64,000 nt of DNA from Corynebacterium haematomassiliense (GCF_013978595.1 NZ_JACDTZ010000001.1:1736001-1800000); one strand, 5' to 3'. Shown: positions 33,319 to 41,806, counted from the stretch's first letter. Notes: a model not told the origin generated them from the letters alone. Program-made: numbers and translations.

Positions 33319-34758
33319 TTAGAAGCTGGAGCTGCCGCCCCCGGCGCTGAATCCCGAGGAAGACACGGAGCTGCTGCTCGAGGATGCCGCCTGATCCGCC
33401 TTCACGTTGGACTCGTGCCAGGCTTGCATGTGCACGTACGGGACGTACCCGCCGTACCAGAACCCGGATTCGTAGACCGCCGGCGCGGTGAGCTTCTCGC
33501 GCTGCTTGACGTCGCTGAACTGCTTCTTCCTCACCTGGTCCAGGATCACGCGGTAATCGCCGAGCACGCGCACGAAGTCGTCCACGTAGGTGGGGGAGGA
33601 GGGGTTGGCGTCCAGCGCCTCGATGCGCTGCATGAGCAGGTCCAGCTCCTGGCGCAGCCCGCTATCTTTCACCTCGCTGCGGGCGCGAAGCACGTCCTCG
33701 CGGATTGTGCTCAGGTCCGCCCGGCGCGTGGCCGGATCGCCGTGCTCGACACCGAATAGGCGGTCGATGTTGTCCTCGGCGTTGGAGACGTGGTCCACGG
33801 ACTCGGCGGCGTCCGCAAGCTGTTTGCGGTGCTTGTACACGTCCTTGTCGTCGTCCATGTTGATCGTGCTCAGCCCCTGCGCGCCGTGCACCAGCTCGTT
33901 CATGCCCAGGAAGCGGTCGCGCACCTCGGCCCACTGGCGGCGCAGCGTCTCGTCCGCAAACGCCGAGGACAGCGAGTTCGCCCGCACGTCCACCTCGTCC
34001 AGGCGGCCTGCGAGGCGGGTGTACTCGTGGGTGACAAGCTCGTAGTCCTCGCGGGCTTTCGCAATTGCCTTACGACGATTGCTCCGCACCGCCACCACAC
34101 CCGCACCAACCGCGGTAGCAGCGCCGAACCCGCCCATGCCAGCGCCGACGATCGCTCCGCCTCGGTCATTTTTCGCGTCGTTGAACTTCCGGTCCGAAAG
34201 CCCGTCCGCGTCCATGGCCAAGTTCGCCGTGCGGAACAGGCCGGATGGGATGTTGCCTTCCTTCACGCCGGGTTTCATGGCATCCAGCAGGGATTCGCGA
34301 TACGAGTCGTCGTCAAGCATGAGCTCTTGCGTGACATCGTCGCCTCCGTAGATGAACGCCTGGCGCGGATCCAGGCCAACGCCCACAATGAGCACGCCGT
34401 CGGCGGGGCGGCCGTTTTCACCCTTGGACTGGTCGATCAGCTCGGGGTACTGCGAGCGCAGCAGCTCCTCAACGTCGTCGAGGATGTTCTCGTGGTTGGT
34501 TTTGAACACCATGTAGTGGAAATCCGTGACCACGTCGGCCGCGTTGATGTTGGCGGTGTCGCGCTGCAGGCGCTGCTCGTCCTCGGGGGTGAGGACGTCC
34601 TGCGGGTCGTCGATAGTCGCGCTCGGCGCACCGGCTGCCTGGACGGTGTAGTGGTCGCGCTCCGGGACGTCGATGGCGTTGTAGACGGCACCCGCGCCAC
34701 CAAGGCCCACAAGTGTGGCGACGCCAAAGATAGCGGCAATCTCTTTCATCATTCCCAT
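33319..34758 (-). CDS. DUF5129-type membrane-associated protein
   Basis: 479 residues: an N-terminal hydrophobic segment (IFGVATLVGLGGAGAVYNAI), a TPM-like domain (DDPQDVLTPEDEQRLQRDTANINAADVVTDFHYMVF, GVLIVGVGLDPRQAFIYGG), a glycine-rich second membrane segment (GGAIVGAGMGGFGAATAVGAGVV), a long helical region, and a Ser/Gly tail ending GFSAGGGSSSF. Similar tails occur in TPM-domain proteins. The role is unknown; envelope maintenance is a guess. TACCCT lies 6 nt before the start codon. Confidence 0.75.
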   Translation of the reverse strand: MGMMKEIAAIFGVATLVGLGGAGAVYNAIDVPERDHYTVQAAGAPSATIDDPQDVLTPEDEQRLQRDTANINAADVVTDFHYMVFKTNHENILDDVEELLRSQYPELIDQSKGENGRPADGVLIVGVGLDPRQAFIYGGDDVTQELMLDDDSYRESLLDAMKPGVKEGNIPSGLFRTANLAMDADGLSDRKFNDAKNDRGGAIVGAGMGGFGAATAVGAGVVAVRSNRRKAIAKAREDYELVTHEYTRLAGRLDEVDVRANSLSSAFADETLRRQWAEVRDRFLGMNELVHGAQGLSTINMDDDKDVYKHRKQLADAAESVDHVSNAEDNIDRLFGVEHGDPATRRADLSTIREDVLRARSEVKDSGLRQELDLLMQRIEALDANPSSPTYVDDFVRVLGDYRVILDQVRKKQFSDVKQREKLTAPAVYESGFWYGGYVPYVHMQAWHESNVKADQAASSSSSSVSSSGFSAGGGSSSF

Positions 34759-34861
34759 GTGTTCAGGGTAACCCCGTGTAACGCAATGTGACTGGTGGGC
34801 GATACGCTCTTTACACGTGTCAGATCACTGGCAGGTACCCGATTTACTTAAGGAGATTGCC

Positions 34862-35329
34862 ATGAAGCGCATCGCCACCGCTGCCGTCGCAGCAACCCTG
34901 TCCCTGTCCGCACTGTCCGCCACGGCATTCGCAGCCGACGCTGACACCACCCCGGCCAAGGAGAACCAGGGCAGCTCCGCCCAGGCTGAGGGCGACCAGG
35001 CTGGCGAGAAGGTCGGCTCCTCCGAGGTGTACAAGAAGTGCAAGGAGGAGAAGAAGGCCGAGTCCGAGAAGGGCAAGGAAGCCACCGCTGGTAAGGCCGC
35101 CACCGGCAAGGACGGCGACAAGGCCGAGCCGGGCAAGGAGAAAGGCTCCACCAACGCCACCGGTGAGTGCATCCAGCAGCTCATCGACAACCCGGACACC
35201 AAGCCCGGCATCCTGGGCCTGCTGATCGGCGTCCCGGTTGCCCTCATCGCCCTGATCGGCGCAGCAGCAGCGTTCTCCGGCGCTATCCCGGGCTTCTCCC
35301 TCCCGGCCCTGCCGGGCCTGCCGATGTAA
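34862..35329 (+). CDS. Small exported protein, MKRI family, member 1
   Basis: 155 residues from ATG 34862, preceded by TTAAGGAGATTGCC. A signal peptide (MKRIATAAVAATLSLSALSATAFA) leads to a Lys/Glu/Gly-rich hydrophilic middle with two Cys (KKCKEEK and GECIQQL). Then come a hydrophobic helix (GVPVALIALIGAAAAFSG) and the Pro-rich tail IPGFSLPALPGLPM. It is the first of three tandem paralogues; a fourth is at 51601. The middle is the longest and most repetitive of the set. Function unknown. The C-terminal module suggests anchoring in the envelope. Confidence 0.75.
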   Translation: MKRIATAAVAATLSLSALSATAFAADADTTPAKENQGSSAQAEGDQAGEKVGSSEVYKKCKEEKKAESEKGKEATAGKAATGKDGDKAEPGKEKGSTNATGECIQQLIDNPDTKPGILGLLIGVPVALIALIGAAAAFSGAIPGFSLPALPGLPM

Positions 35330-35350
35330 TTCGGCTCGCCTGAGCTTCTT

Positions 35351-35383
35351 ACGGTCCGCTCCCATCGTGGGGCGGGCCGTTTG
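35351..35383 (+). terminator. Hairpin terminator
   Basis: ACGGTCCGC (35351-35359) pairs with GCGGGCCGT (35372-35380) and is followed by TTTG. It separates paralogues 1 and 2. Confidence 0.75.
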
Positions 35384-35485
35384 TCATATCTCGGTTTGGA
35401 CACATTCTGCTGAGTTGCCCTGCAGCACTTCATGGATACGTGTTCTTCTTGCTCAAGGTAACCCAACCAACACAAGGAGAACCCC

Positions 35486-35842
35486 ATGAAGCGCATCGCC
35501 ATCGCGACTCTCGCAGCAACCATGCCCCTGTCTGTCCTGGCCTCGCCGGCACATGCGGCGGAGGACGAGAAGACGTCGTCTGAGGTCTACCAGCACTGCC
35601 GTGGTCTGGTGGGCTCCGCTAATGAGAAGGAGAAGGAAGAACTGCGACAGAACGGCGGCTCCTCCAATCCGGACGCCGTGTGCATCAAGAGCATGCTCAA
35701 CAGCCCGAACTACCGCGGCGGTGTCATCGCTGTCTTGGTCGGTGTCCCGCTCGCCCTTGTGGCGCTACTTGGCGCAGCATCCGCGGCTTCAGGCATGGTC
35801 CCGGGCGTTTCCCTCCCGAATATGCCGAAGCTGCCGGTATAG
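35486..35842 (+). CDS. Small exported protein, MKRI family, member 2
   Basis: 118 residues. Signal MKRIAIATLAATMPLSVLASPAHA, then a short charged region with two Cys (YQHCRGLV and DAVCIKSM), a hydrophobic helix (VGVPLALVALLGAASAASG) and tail MVPGVSLPNMPKLPV. Its leader contains AGGTAACCCAACC and ACAAGGAGAAC, nearly the same as in front of member 3, so the two are probably co-regulated though separated by a terminator. Confidence 0.75.
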   Translation: MKRIAIATLAATMPLSVLASPAHAAEDEKTSSEVYQHCRGLVGSANEKEKEELRQNGGSSNPDAVCIKSMLNSPNYRGGVIAVLVGVPLALVALLGAASAASGMVPGVSLPNMPKLPV

Positions 35843-35888
35843 GGGCCCTTCTGTCTGTCCCGTCCCTGCTGGGGTGGTGCCCCTTTTT
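35841..35888 (+). terminator. Hairpin terminator with U-tract
   Basis: AGGGGC and GCCCCT arms bracket a long loop and are followed by TTTTT at 35884-35888. The stem overlaps the stop codon of member 2. Confidence 0.65.
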
Positions 35889-35986
35889 GTCTCATTTTGA
35901 AAACGATTCGCCGAATCGGTTGAAAGCGTCTTTTAGACATGTGTTAACTCTTTGACAGGTAACCAAACCTACACAAGGAGAACACT

Positions 35987-36403
35987 ATGAAGCGCATCAC
36001 GTCCGCTGCTCTCGCAGCAACCATGTCCGTGTCCGTCCTCGCTGCACCGGCGTTCGCCGCTGAAGGCGACGAGAAGATGGGTTCCTCCGAGTGGTACCAG
36101 AAGTGCCTTAAGGAGCAGAAAGAGATCCAGCAGGAGATCGACAAAGCCCGAACTCCAGAAGAGAAGGAGCGTCTCGAGAAGGCTGTTAACAAAGTCTACG
36201 AAGAAGCGGGCATCGGCAGCTCCACCGATTCCGGTGTCTGCATCAAGGGCCTGACCCACGAGGACAGCGAGTATCGCTCCTCCGCCCTGGGCGTCCTGAT
36301 CGGCGTGCCGCTCGCCCTCGTTGCTCTGCTCGGCGCGGCAGCGGCGTTCTCCGGCTCCATCCCGGGCGTTTCCCTCCCGGCGATCCCGGGCCTGCCGATG
36401 TAA
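35987..36403 (+). CDS. Small exported protein, MKRI family, member 3
   Basis: 138 residues. Signal MKRITSAALAATMSVSVLAAPAFA, a charged helical middle (KCLKEQKEIQQEIDKARTPEEKERLEKAVNKVYEE) with Cys at YQKCLKE and SGVCIKG, the hydrophobic helix GVPLALVALLGAAAAFSG and tail IPGVSLPAIPGLPM. The Cys spacing relative to the helix is shared with members 1 and 2, so a conserved disulfide is likely. ACAAGGAGAACACT is the ribosome-binding region. Confidence 0.75.
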   Translation: MKRITSAALAATMSVSVLAAPAFAAEGDEKMGSSEWYQKCLKEQKEIQQEIDKARTPEEKERLEKAVNKVYEEAGIGSSTDSGVCIKGLTHEDSEYRSSALGVLIGVPLALVALLGAAAAFSGSIPGVSLPAIPGLPM

Positions 36404-36415
36404 ATCGCGCCCCCA

Positions 36416-36452
36416 AATAACCCGGTTCCTGCAGCGCAGGGACCGGGTTATT
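36416..36452 (+). terminator. Long-stem terminator after the MKRI cluster
   Basis: AATAACCCGGTTCCTGC (36416) pairs with GCAGGGACCGGGTTATT (36436) almost perfectly, followed by GTTCT. Confidence 0.8.
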
Positions 36453-36576
36453 GTTCTGCTACGAAGCAGTACGTCAGTTCCCCCTCCGCTCACAAGCGTT
36501 TCGCAGACAGGCTCCGTAGAAAGTTTGTGATCCGGGCGAGACACCCCGGGATAAATCCGACACGAGAAGGAGAATT

Positions 36577-36981
36577 ATGTCTGCAAACACTCGTATTGCC
36601 GCATCGGCTACCGCACTCGTGCTGGCTGCCGCCGGCCTCACCGCCTGCAACGACAGCGACGGTGACACCGACACCACCAAGGAGGTCAGCTCCTCTAGCG
36701 CCGCCACCTCCGGCGGTTCTTCCTCCGGCAGCTCCAAGTCTGGCTCCTCTGCAGGCGGTTCCTCCGCGGGTGGCTCGGTTTCTGACGGTTCCGCGGGCGG
36801 CTCCATGTCCGGCGGCTCTTCCGCGGGCGGTTCGTCCGTTGGCGGCTCCGGCGACACCGGCCTAGGCGGCGCCGAGATGACCGATTCGCCGCTCGGCGGC
36901 GCCGAGGTCTCCGACTCCCCGTTGGGCGGGGCAGAGGCTCCGGAGCAGGTTGATCCGCTGAGCCCGCAGATGACGCCGTAA
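36577..36981 (+). CDS. Ser/Gly-rich lipoprotein
   Basis: 134 residues. The lipobox LTAC at about residues 22-25 marks a diacylglyceryl-modified lipoprotein, and the signal has AASATALVLAAAG. Residues 40-90 are a low-complexity Ser/Gly linker with GGSSAGGS-type repeats. The end has two imperfect repeats of LGGAEVxDSP. No folded domain is visible, so it may be a flexible surface tether. GAGAAGGAGAATT precedes the ATG. Confidence 0.75.
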   Translation: MSANTRIAASATALVLAAAGLTACNDSDGDTDTTKEVSSSSAATSGGSSSGSSKSGSSAGGSSAGGSVSDGSAGGSMSGGSSAGGSSVGGSGDTGLGGAEMTDSPLGGAEVSDSPLGGAEAPEQVDPLSPQMTP

Positions 36982-36997
36982 GCGCGGCACCCTAAAA

Positions 36998-37040
36998 GGC
37001 ACCGGCCCGGAGTTTCCCTTCCTCCGCGCCGGTGCTTTTT
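36998..37040. terminator. Bidirectional terminator between convergent genes
   Basis: GCACCGGC (36999-37006) pairs with GCCGGTGC (37028-37035). TTTTT follows on the plus side and AAAA precedes on the other, so both converging transcripts could end here. Confidence 0.8.
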
Positions 37041-37045
37041 CGTAT

Positions 37046-37753
37046 CTAGAACGGCTCCTGCACCGCGCGAGTGATCACCACGGCGTCGGCGTCGATGCGC
37101 TCGTGCAACTGCCTATCGACGTCCTCCGGTCCATCCGACGTCAACAACCACCCCGCCCACGCCTCCTTGCCGGGGGAGAAGTACCCGTCGCCCTTGCCGA
37201 TGATGTTCAGCGTGGCATCGCGAAGCCACAGGGGACCGACCAGCCCCGCGTGCTCCGTACCCTCCAACGGGGCCACGTATGGCTGGTAGGCGACGGCGTT
37301 GAGGTCGGCCACGGTGTCGTCGAAAAGCTTCTGCGCAAGCAGCATGTGCTCGGGTGAGCCGAGGTAGACGATGGTGGTGAGCGACAAGGTGCCGTGCGGC
37401 TCGTCGCGGAGCGTGAGGTCGGTCAGGCCGCCGAGGCTGGCGGGGAGGTGCGTCGGCGCGTCGTGGTCCTCGAAGAAGAATTTCTCGAAGGCGTTGTCGC
37501 GGTTGGTGGTGGCGAAGTCCACGAGCGCGTTGAGCTCGTACAGCCGCATCTGGTCCGGGGCGGGCAAGTTGTCGTAGGCCGCCTGGCAGCGCAGGTCCCA
37601 GAGGGTGAACTCGTCCTCGATGGGGTGCGGGCGAGGGGAGACCGCCGAAATGACAGCGCCGCTCGTTTCGATGCGCTCGCGGTAGAGCTCGTACGCCTCC
37701 TCGAGGTCGCGCTCGTGGGCCACGAAGTGGGTGGTGACGATCTCGAAGGGCAT
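37046..37753 (-). CDS. Hypothetical protein
   Basis: 235 residues from ATG 37753 (MPFEIVTTHFVAHERDLEEAYELYRERIE). TACCCT lies exactly 7 nt before this ATG, favouring it over ATG 37759. There is no signal peptide or membrane helix. The N-terminal part is helical and acidic, and the C-terminal part (GYFSPGKEAWAGWLLTSDGPEDVDRQL) has several Trp. The start resembles acetyltransferase-associated proteins of corynebacteria, but I cannot name a family. Divided from the lipoprotein gene by a shared terminator. Confidence 0.6.
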   Translation of the reverse strand: MPFEIVTTHFVAHERDLEEAYELYRERIETSGAVISAVSPRPHPIEDEFTLWDLRCQAAYDNLPAPDQMRLYELNALVDFATTNRDNAFEKFFFEDHDAPTHLPASLGGLTDLTLRDEPHGTLSLTTIVYLGSPEHMLLAQKLFDDTVADLNAVAYQPYVAPLEGTEHAGLVGPLWLRDATLNIIGKGDGYFSPGKEAWAGWLLTSDGPEDVDRQLHERIDADAVVITRAVQEPF

Positions 37754-37806
37754 GCGCAAGAGGGTAGTCGATTGCGCCGGGAGCGGGGTGGTGCGGGAGC
37801 CGACGA

Positions 37807-37822
37807 TGTTTCACGTGAAACC
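37807..37822. promoter_or_regulatory. parS-type site
   Basis: TGTTTCACGTGAAACC matches the ParB consensus at 15 of 16 positions. It lies between two minus-strand genes and touches the stop codon of the AlbA_2 gene. Confidence 0.88.
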
Positions 37823-39528
37823 TAGTCGGGAAGGCGGTACTTTCGGTTCCTGCTCGTCGGTGGCGCGGTAGGGACAATTTCCTCGGCGTCAACCAGGTTT
37901 CGGAGCCTGGGGCGCAAGGAATTTACACTCACTCCGAGATGGTCCGCGATATCGCGTGCTGCAGCTTCCCCAACTTCCGTGAGATAGGAAATCAGCTTTC
38001 GATCGGCTTCGTCGACTTCAGGTTCGCCAACCGCAAGGACGAAAGTGTCGCTGGAACTACCCGCCCTGAGCAGATTGCGATCGGCCAAGTCACCCAGCAG
38101 ATCACGTGCATCATCACTGTCGAGCCCGATATGTTCCCGCAACTCCTTGACCGACACACCACCGAGCCCTTGAGCGATAGCCAGGGCGATCTGCTCCTGT
38201 CGCGTACTTCCTGGCGCCACGGAGGCCAGCCATTGCGAAACCTCCGGATTGAGAATTCCGAAGCGATACAAGGTGACGGTGAACTCACCAATCCTCGCAT
38301 CGAATTGTGGCTGAGGCAGGCCGTAGCGTTCCATGCCCTTACGCATTCGTTGGATGCCGCTCCCTTGATTCTCCGCCACACGCATCGACCCTGAAGGAGT
38401 GGGCAGGTTGCTAAGAAGATTGGCGAGCGATGGGTTACGGCTGACCGAACGATTTTCATCGATGTTGTCCACCGTCCGGTCACTCCATAAACCACCCGGA
38501 CTGTTTACCTCAACTCGATCGGGGTACACATCCACCTGGACTTGGCGACCTTGAACTTGGGGGCTGTAGTCCCTGTGCATCACCGCATTCACAATCGCCT
38601 CGCGTAACGCGATCTCGGGAATCTCGGGCTCGTCGACCATGGTCGATCCCACTTCCACTGAACGTGTTCGAAGGTTGCGCATTACCGCCTTAATTGCGTC
38701 CTCCACCGCGAGCGGCAGGGGACCGTCGCAATGGGCTCGATCCACAAACCTGGTTTCCGAGACGGACTTCTCTGGTGAAGGGTGCACAGCCACGTCGATA
38801 AACAGCTGCGGGAAAAATTGTTGAGGGTAGCGTCCGAGAGCTAAGGCGCCAGCCAGAGTTGGGAGGCCAGCCCCGTCAAGTACGTGGAGACGTTCCAAGA
38901 CTTCAGCGTCACTGGTCGTCCCAAGACGGATACGAGAACCGCGTTTCTCCAGCGATTCAATTAGGCCCCTCCATGCCTGCCCATCTAAGTCGTCGAGGCC
39001 AGCCTCACTGATGGGTGAGAGTTCCGAGAGGTCTGGCGTGTACAGCGTCGTGAGCTGAAACACCTCGTAGCTAGACAGTCTCTGGTCCCCATCCAAAACC
39101 CTCTTGTACGCGCCATCCCGCAGGCCTTGAGCTGTGACATAGCAGGGCATCTGCTGGCCCAATTGTGCGTCACCCCGCATCGGATGGACCCAAACTAGGA
39201 TCACCGGAGAACCATCGACCTCGTCAGTCTCAATGTCGAAACGGGGGATGGGTGTCACAGGAGGCTTCTCTTGCCCCTGGCGCAGCGCACTTATGAGTTG
39301 GTCGTTCATGCGGGCAGGATCAAACCCCGGCGCCGGACTGAAGCTACCGTCACGTTGATTTTCCTGGATACCGAGAAGAATTACTCCGCCTTTGGTGTTG
39401 GCAAAAGAGCTCACCGCTTTCCAAAACGCGGTATCGAGTTTCCCCGTTCCAGACTTCGCCTCGATACAGTGATCATCGTTCCGTTGCCGTCGCAACCGGG
39501 CCATGATGTCATCCATGCGCTGACTCAT
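37822..39528 (-). CDS. Second AlbA_2 / Schlafen-type protein with GHKL-like domain
   Basis: 568 residues. The AlbA_2 domain at the N-terminus shows HCIEAKSGTG, FWKAVSSFANTKGGVILLGI. The HATPase_c_4-like region is EIALREAIVNAVMHRDYS and VEVNSPGGLWS. The C-terminus has two winged helices (VSVKELREHIGLDSDDARDLL and AAARDIADHLGVSVNSLRPRL). It shares only overall plan with the copy at 971-2707, so they are not recent duplicates. TAAAGT lies 6 nt before ATG 39528, inside an inverted member of an ACAGTGA repeat array. Autoregulation through that array is inferred. Confidence 0.82.
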   Translation of the reverse strand: MSQRMDDIMARLRRQRNDDHCIEAKSGTGKLDTAFWKAVSSFANTKGGVILLGIQENQRDGSFSPAPGFDPARMNDQLISALRQGQEKPPVTPIPRFDIETDEVDGSPVILVWVHPMRGDAQLGQQMPCYVTAQGLRDGAYKRVLDGDQRLSSYEVFQLTTLYTPDLSELSPISEAGLDDLDGQAWRGLIESLEKRGSRIRLGTTSDAEVLERLHVLDGAGLPTLAGALALGRYPQQFFPQLFIDVAVHPSPEKSVSETRFVDRAHCDGPLPLAVEDAIKAVMRNLRTRSVEVGSTMVDEPEIPEIALREAIVNAVMHRDYSPQVQGRQVQVDVYPDRVEVNSPGGLWSDRTVDNIDENRSVSRNPSLANLLSNLPTPSGSMRVAENQGSGIQRMRKGMERYGLPQPQFDARIGEFTVTLYRFGILNPEVSQWLASVAPGSTRQEQIALAIAQGLGGVSVKELREHIGLDSDDARDLLGDLADRNLLRAGSSSDTFVLAVGEPEVDEADRKLISYLTEVGEAAARDIADHLGVSVNSLRPRLRNLVDAEEIVPTAPPTSRNRKYRLPD

Positions 39529-39530
39529 AC

Positions 39531-39667
39531 CCTCACTTTAGCCCTACCCTTACAGTGAGGCCCCGGTTCTCCGTCTCTTTTTACAGTGAGGGCCCATTTT
39601 CCCCTCACTTTTTACAGTGACGCCGTCTCTTTTTACAGTGAGGACCCTCCCAATACAGTGACAGCCC
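39531..39667. promoter_or_regulatory. Array of ACAGTGA repeats upstream of the second AlbA_2 gene
   Basis: Direct copies of TTACAGTGAGG-type sequence occur near 39550, 39581, 39612, 39633 and 39654, three of them preceded by TTTTT. Inverted CCTCACTTT copies lie at 39532 and 39603; the second forms TCACTTTTTACAGTGA with its neighbour. Spacing is irregular (21-31 bp). The leftmost inverted copy overlaps the -10 region of the gene. It looks like a multi-site operator. Confidence 0.7.
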
Positions 39668-39669
39668 AT

Positions 39670-39685
39670 AGTTTCACGTGAAACA
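39670..39685. promoter_or_regulatory. parS-type site
   Basis: AGTTTCACGTGAAACA matches the ParB consensus at 15 of 16 positions, next to the ACAGTGA array. Confidence 0.88.
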
Positions 39686-39697
39686 CGGGCAGAAGAA

Positions 39698-39717
39698 AAC
39701 CGCCCCGGAGGGCGGTT
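39698..39717 (-). terminator. Terminator of the symporter gene
   Basis: CCGCCC and GGGCGG with a CGGA loop are followed on the minus strand by TTTTCTTCT. Confidence 0.8.
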
Positions 39718-39738
39718 CAGCGCGGCAGCAGGGGACTG

Positions 39739-40971
39739 CTACACGGCGGTGGAGCCGGATGCGGGGGCGACCGAAGGCTCGTCGATAGGCGACTGCTTGT
39801 GCAGCTTGCCCGACGCGAACTTATTCACGATCAGCGCGACCGCGCCGTCGCCCGTGACGTTGGCGGCGGTGCCGAAGGAATCGACGACGATGTAGGACGC
39901 GATCATGAGCGAGAGCATCGAATCGTCGAAGCCGAGGTTGGACTGCAGCAGGCCCGCGGCCGCCATGATGGCGCCGCCCGGCACACCCGGGGCCGCGATC
40001 ATCATGATGCCCAGCAGGAGGATGAAGCCGAAGATCTGACCGCCCGAGATGTCCAGGCTGGCCATGTAGACGATGGACAGGGCGTAGAGCATGATCTTCA
40101 TCATCGAGCCGGACAGCTGGATCGTCGCGCACAGCGGGACCACGAAGCCGGCGACGTCCTCGTCCACGTTGTTCTTCAGCGTGGACTCGTAGGTGACCGG
40201 GATGGTCGCCGCCGACGATGAGGTGCCAAGCGCGGTGAAGTACGCCGGCAGCATGTTCTTCAGTGCCTTGAACGGGTTCACGCCCGCAACCACACCGGCC
40301 ACGAGGTACTGCAGCAGCACGACGACCAGGGTCATAACCACGGACAGCAGCAGCACCACACCCATGGCGGCCATGGTGTCGCCGAAGTTCTCGTTCATGC
40401 CCAGGCCCAGGAAGGTGCCGAAGATGTACAGCGGAAGCAGCGGGATCACGAAGGTGACCACGACCTTGAGCACGACGTCGTTGAGCTCCTCCAGCACGTT
40501 GTAGAGGTTGTCGGACTTCACTGCGGTCATGGCCAGGCCCACCACGAACGCGAGCAGCAGCGAGGACATAATCGCCAGCGGCGGCGGCATCTCCACGGTG
40601 AAGTAGGGGGTCAGGCCGCCCTCGTCGGGGTCAGCCACGTTGGTGATCAGGTCCTTGCCCGACAACAGCTTCGGGTACAGCGCGCTACCGGTGCCCCAGG
40701 CGATCAGGCCGGAGATGACGGTGGAGCTGAACGCCACGCCCGCGGTGATGCCCAGCCACTTGCCGGCGCCGCGGCCCAGGCCCGCAATCGCGGGCGCGAT
40801 GAGCGCGAAGATCAGCACCGGCACGAAGAAGCCGAGGAAGTTGGAGAACAGGCCGTTGAAGGTGATGAAGACACGGGCGAGCCAGTCCGGGAAGAACAGG
40901 CTGCACAGGAACCCGAGAATGATGGCGACAACTACCCAGAAGAGTAGCGACCCTAAGAGCTTACTTTTCAT
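39739..40971 (-). CDS. Dicarboxylate / amino-acid:cation symporter, SLC1 (DAACS) family
   Basis: 410 residues from ATG 40971 (MKSKLLGSLLFWVVVAIILGFLCSLFFP). Family landmarks are FTALGTSSSAATIPVTYES, the Ser-rich re-entrant loop HP1, and VPLCATIQLSGSMMKIM near helix 7, then APGVPGGAIMAAAGLLQS in HP2. It should import a dicarboxylate, glutamate or serine/threonine with Na+ or H+. TATAAT lies 20 nt upstream at 40991-40996. The polar tail SPIDEPSVAPASGSTAV is dispensable-looking. It stands alone, divergent from the SdpI-like gene. Confidence 0.87.
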   Translation of the reverse strand: MKSKLLGSLLFWVVVAIILGFLCSLFFPDWLARVFITFNGLFSNFLGFFVPVLIFALIAPAIAGLGRGAGKWLGITAGVAFSSTVISGLIAWGTGSALYPKLLSGKDLITNVADPDEGGLTPYFTVEMPPPLAIMSSLLLAFVVGLAMTAVKSDNLYNVLEELNDVVLKVVVTFVIPLLPLYIFGTFLGLGMNENFGDTMAAMGVVLLLSVVMTLVVVLLQYLVAGVVAGVNPFKALKNMLPAYFTALGTSSSAATIPVTYESTLKNNVDEDVAGFVVPLCATIQLSGSMMKIMLYALSIVYMASLDISGGQIFGFILLLGIMMIAAPGVPGGAIMAAAGLLQSNLGFDDSMLSLMIASYIVVDSFGTAANVTGDGAVALIVNKFASGKLHKQSPIDEPSVAPASGSTAV

Positions 40972-41058
40972 GTGTCCAGAGTAGCCGGTAATTATACAGC
41001 ACAGTGCATTTTTGGGCGCTTTTCTTTCGCTTCTGCCACCGCCGTATGCTTGGAAGCC

Positions 41059-41508
41059 ATGAGCCCGTTTGAAAATATGAGCACTCTCAACGTCGTTGTC
41101 GGCATCATCTTCATCCTGCTGACCCTGCTTCTGCTCATCCCCGGCGCGCTCGCCGCCGGAGGCAAGCTGCCGGGCAACAAGTGGTTCGGCCTCCACGTCC
41201 CGGCGGTGCGCAAAGACCGCGCGATCTGGGACCAGGCGCACAAGGTCGCTGGCCCGTTTTGGGTGCTGGCGGGCGTGGCGCTGGCGTTCGGCGCCGCGTT
41301 TTCCTTCATCGCGTCCGGCTGGATGTGGCTGCTGCCGGCGGTGGCGCTGGTGGCGGCCGTCGTCGCGGCGTCGCTCGGCGGCAACTTCGGCGCGCGTGCG
41401 GCCGCGGCCGTGGAGCAGGCGCGGGAGCAGCAGGCGGAGGAGCCCAAGCCCGCGGTGAGCATTGATGCTTTACGACGAGCCGCCGGCCACGCCGACGACC
41501 AGAAGTAG
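41059..41508 (+). CDS. SdpI/YhfL-like small membrane protein
   Basis: 149 residues with three hydrophobic helices and the family motif GNKWFGLHVPAVRKDRAIWDQAHKVAG. In Bacillus, SdpI gives immunity to a killing peptide, but most family members have no known role. The C-terminal tail is hydrophilic (VEQAREQQAEEPKPAVSID). TATGCT lies 8 nt before the ATG. The HARE-HTH gene begins just after its stop, so the two form a pair. Confidence 0.8.
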   Translation: MSPFENMSTLNVVVGIIFILLTLLLLIPGALAAGGKLPGNKWFGLHVPAVRKDRAIWDQAHKVAGPFWVLAGVALAFGAAFSFIASGWMWLLPAVALVAAVVAASLGGNFGARAAAAVEQAREQQAEEPKPAVSIDALRRAAGHADDQK

Positions 41509-41514
41509 GTGCCC

Positions 41515-41724
41515 ATGACTTGGCAAGAAGCGATCCTGGATGTGTTGCGCGAGGCGGGGGAGCCGATGGCGTACAAAGACATCGCCGCCGAGATCGTCCG
41601 CCGCGCCCTGGTGGACGCCCCGCACACGAACCCGGAGGTTGCCACCCACGCCGCCATTACCGGCCTGAAAGTGGACGGCCTAGTCGCCGCCGCCCCGCGC
41701 GGCCAATATCGCTTGCCTGAATAA
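41515..41724 (+). CDS. Small HARE-HTH-like winged-helix protein
   Basis: 69 residues (MTWQEAILDVLREAGEPMAYKDIAAEIVRR), the fold of HARE-HTH and related winged helices, with APRGQYRLPE as the final wing. Such domains bind DNA or act as adaptors. It starts 7 nt after the SdpI-like stop. A GTG at 41509 is an alternative start. The operon ends before the trp promoter. Confidence 0.7.
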   Translation: MTWQEAILDVLREAGEPMAYKDIAAEIVRRALVDAPHTNPEVATHAAITGLKVDGLVAAAPRGQYRLPE

Positions 41725-41750
41725 ATATCCCGGCGGAATTTCGGTTCCGC

Positions 41751-41756
41751 TATAGT
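41751..41756 (+). promoter_or_regulatory. -10 hexamer of the trp operon
   Basis: TATAGT lies 8 nt before the GTG of the leader peptide, so the leader is at the very 5' end of the mRNA. The -35 is weak. Confidence 0.65.
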
Positions 41757-41764
41757 TGTCCCTT

Positions 41765-41806
41765 GTGACGTACACGACTTCTTTCAACTGGTGGTGGCTC
41801 GCCTAA
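41765..41806 (+). CDS. trpL: Tryptophan operon leader peptide
   Basis: GTG starts a 13-residue peptide VTYTTSFNWWWLA with three consecutive Trp codons, ending at TAA 41804-41806. Stalling at these codons when charged tRNA-Trp is scarce favours an antiterminator fold. The following DNA has GGTGGTGGC with downstream GCGCCACC as the competing stem and an intrinsic terminator at 41831. This is classical ribosome-mediated attenuation. Confidence 0.9.
   Translation: MTYTTSFNWWWLA

Noticed and set aside
39531..39667. Iterons of a plasmid origin
   Set aside because: Spacing is irregular, no Rep gene is nearby, and the array overlaps the promoter of an AlbA_2 gene.
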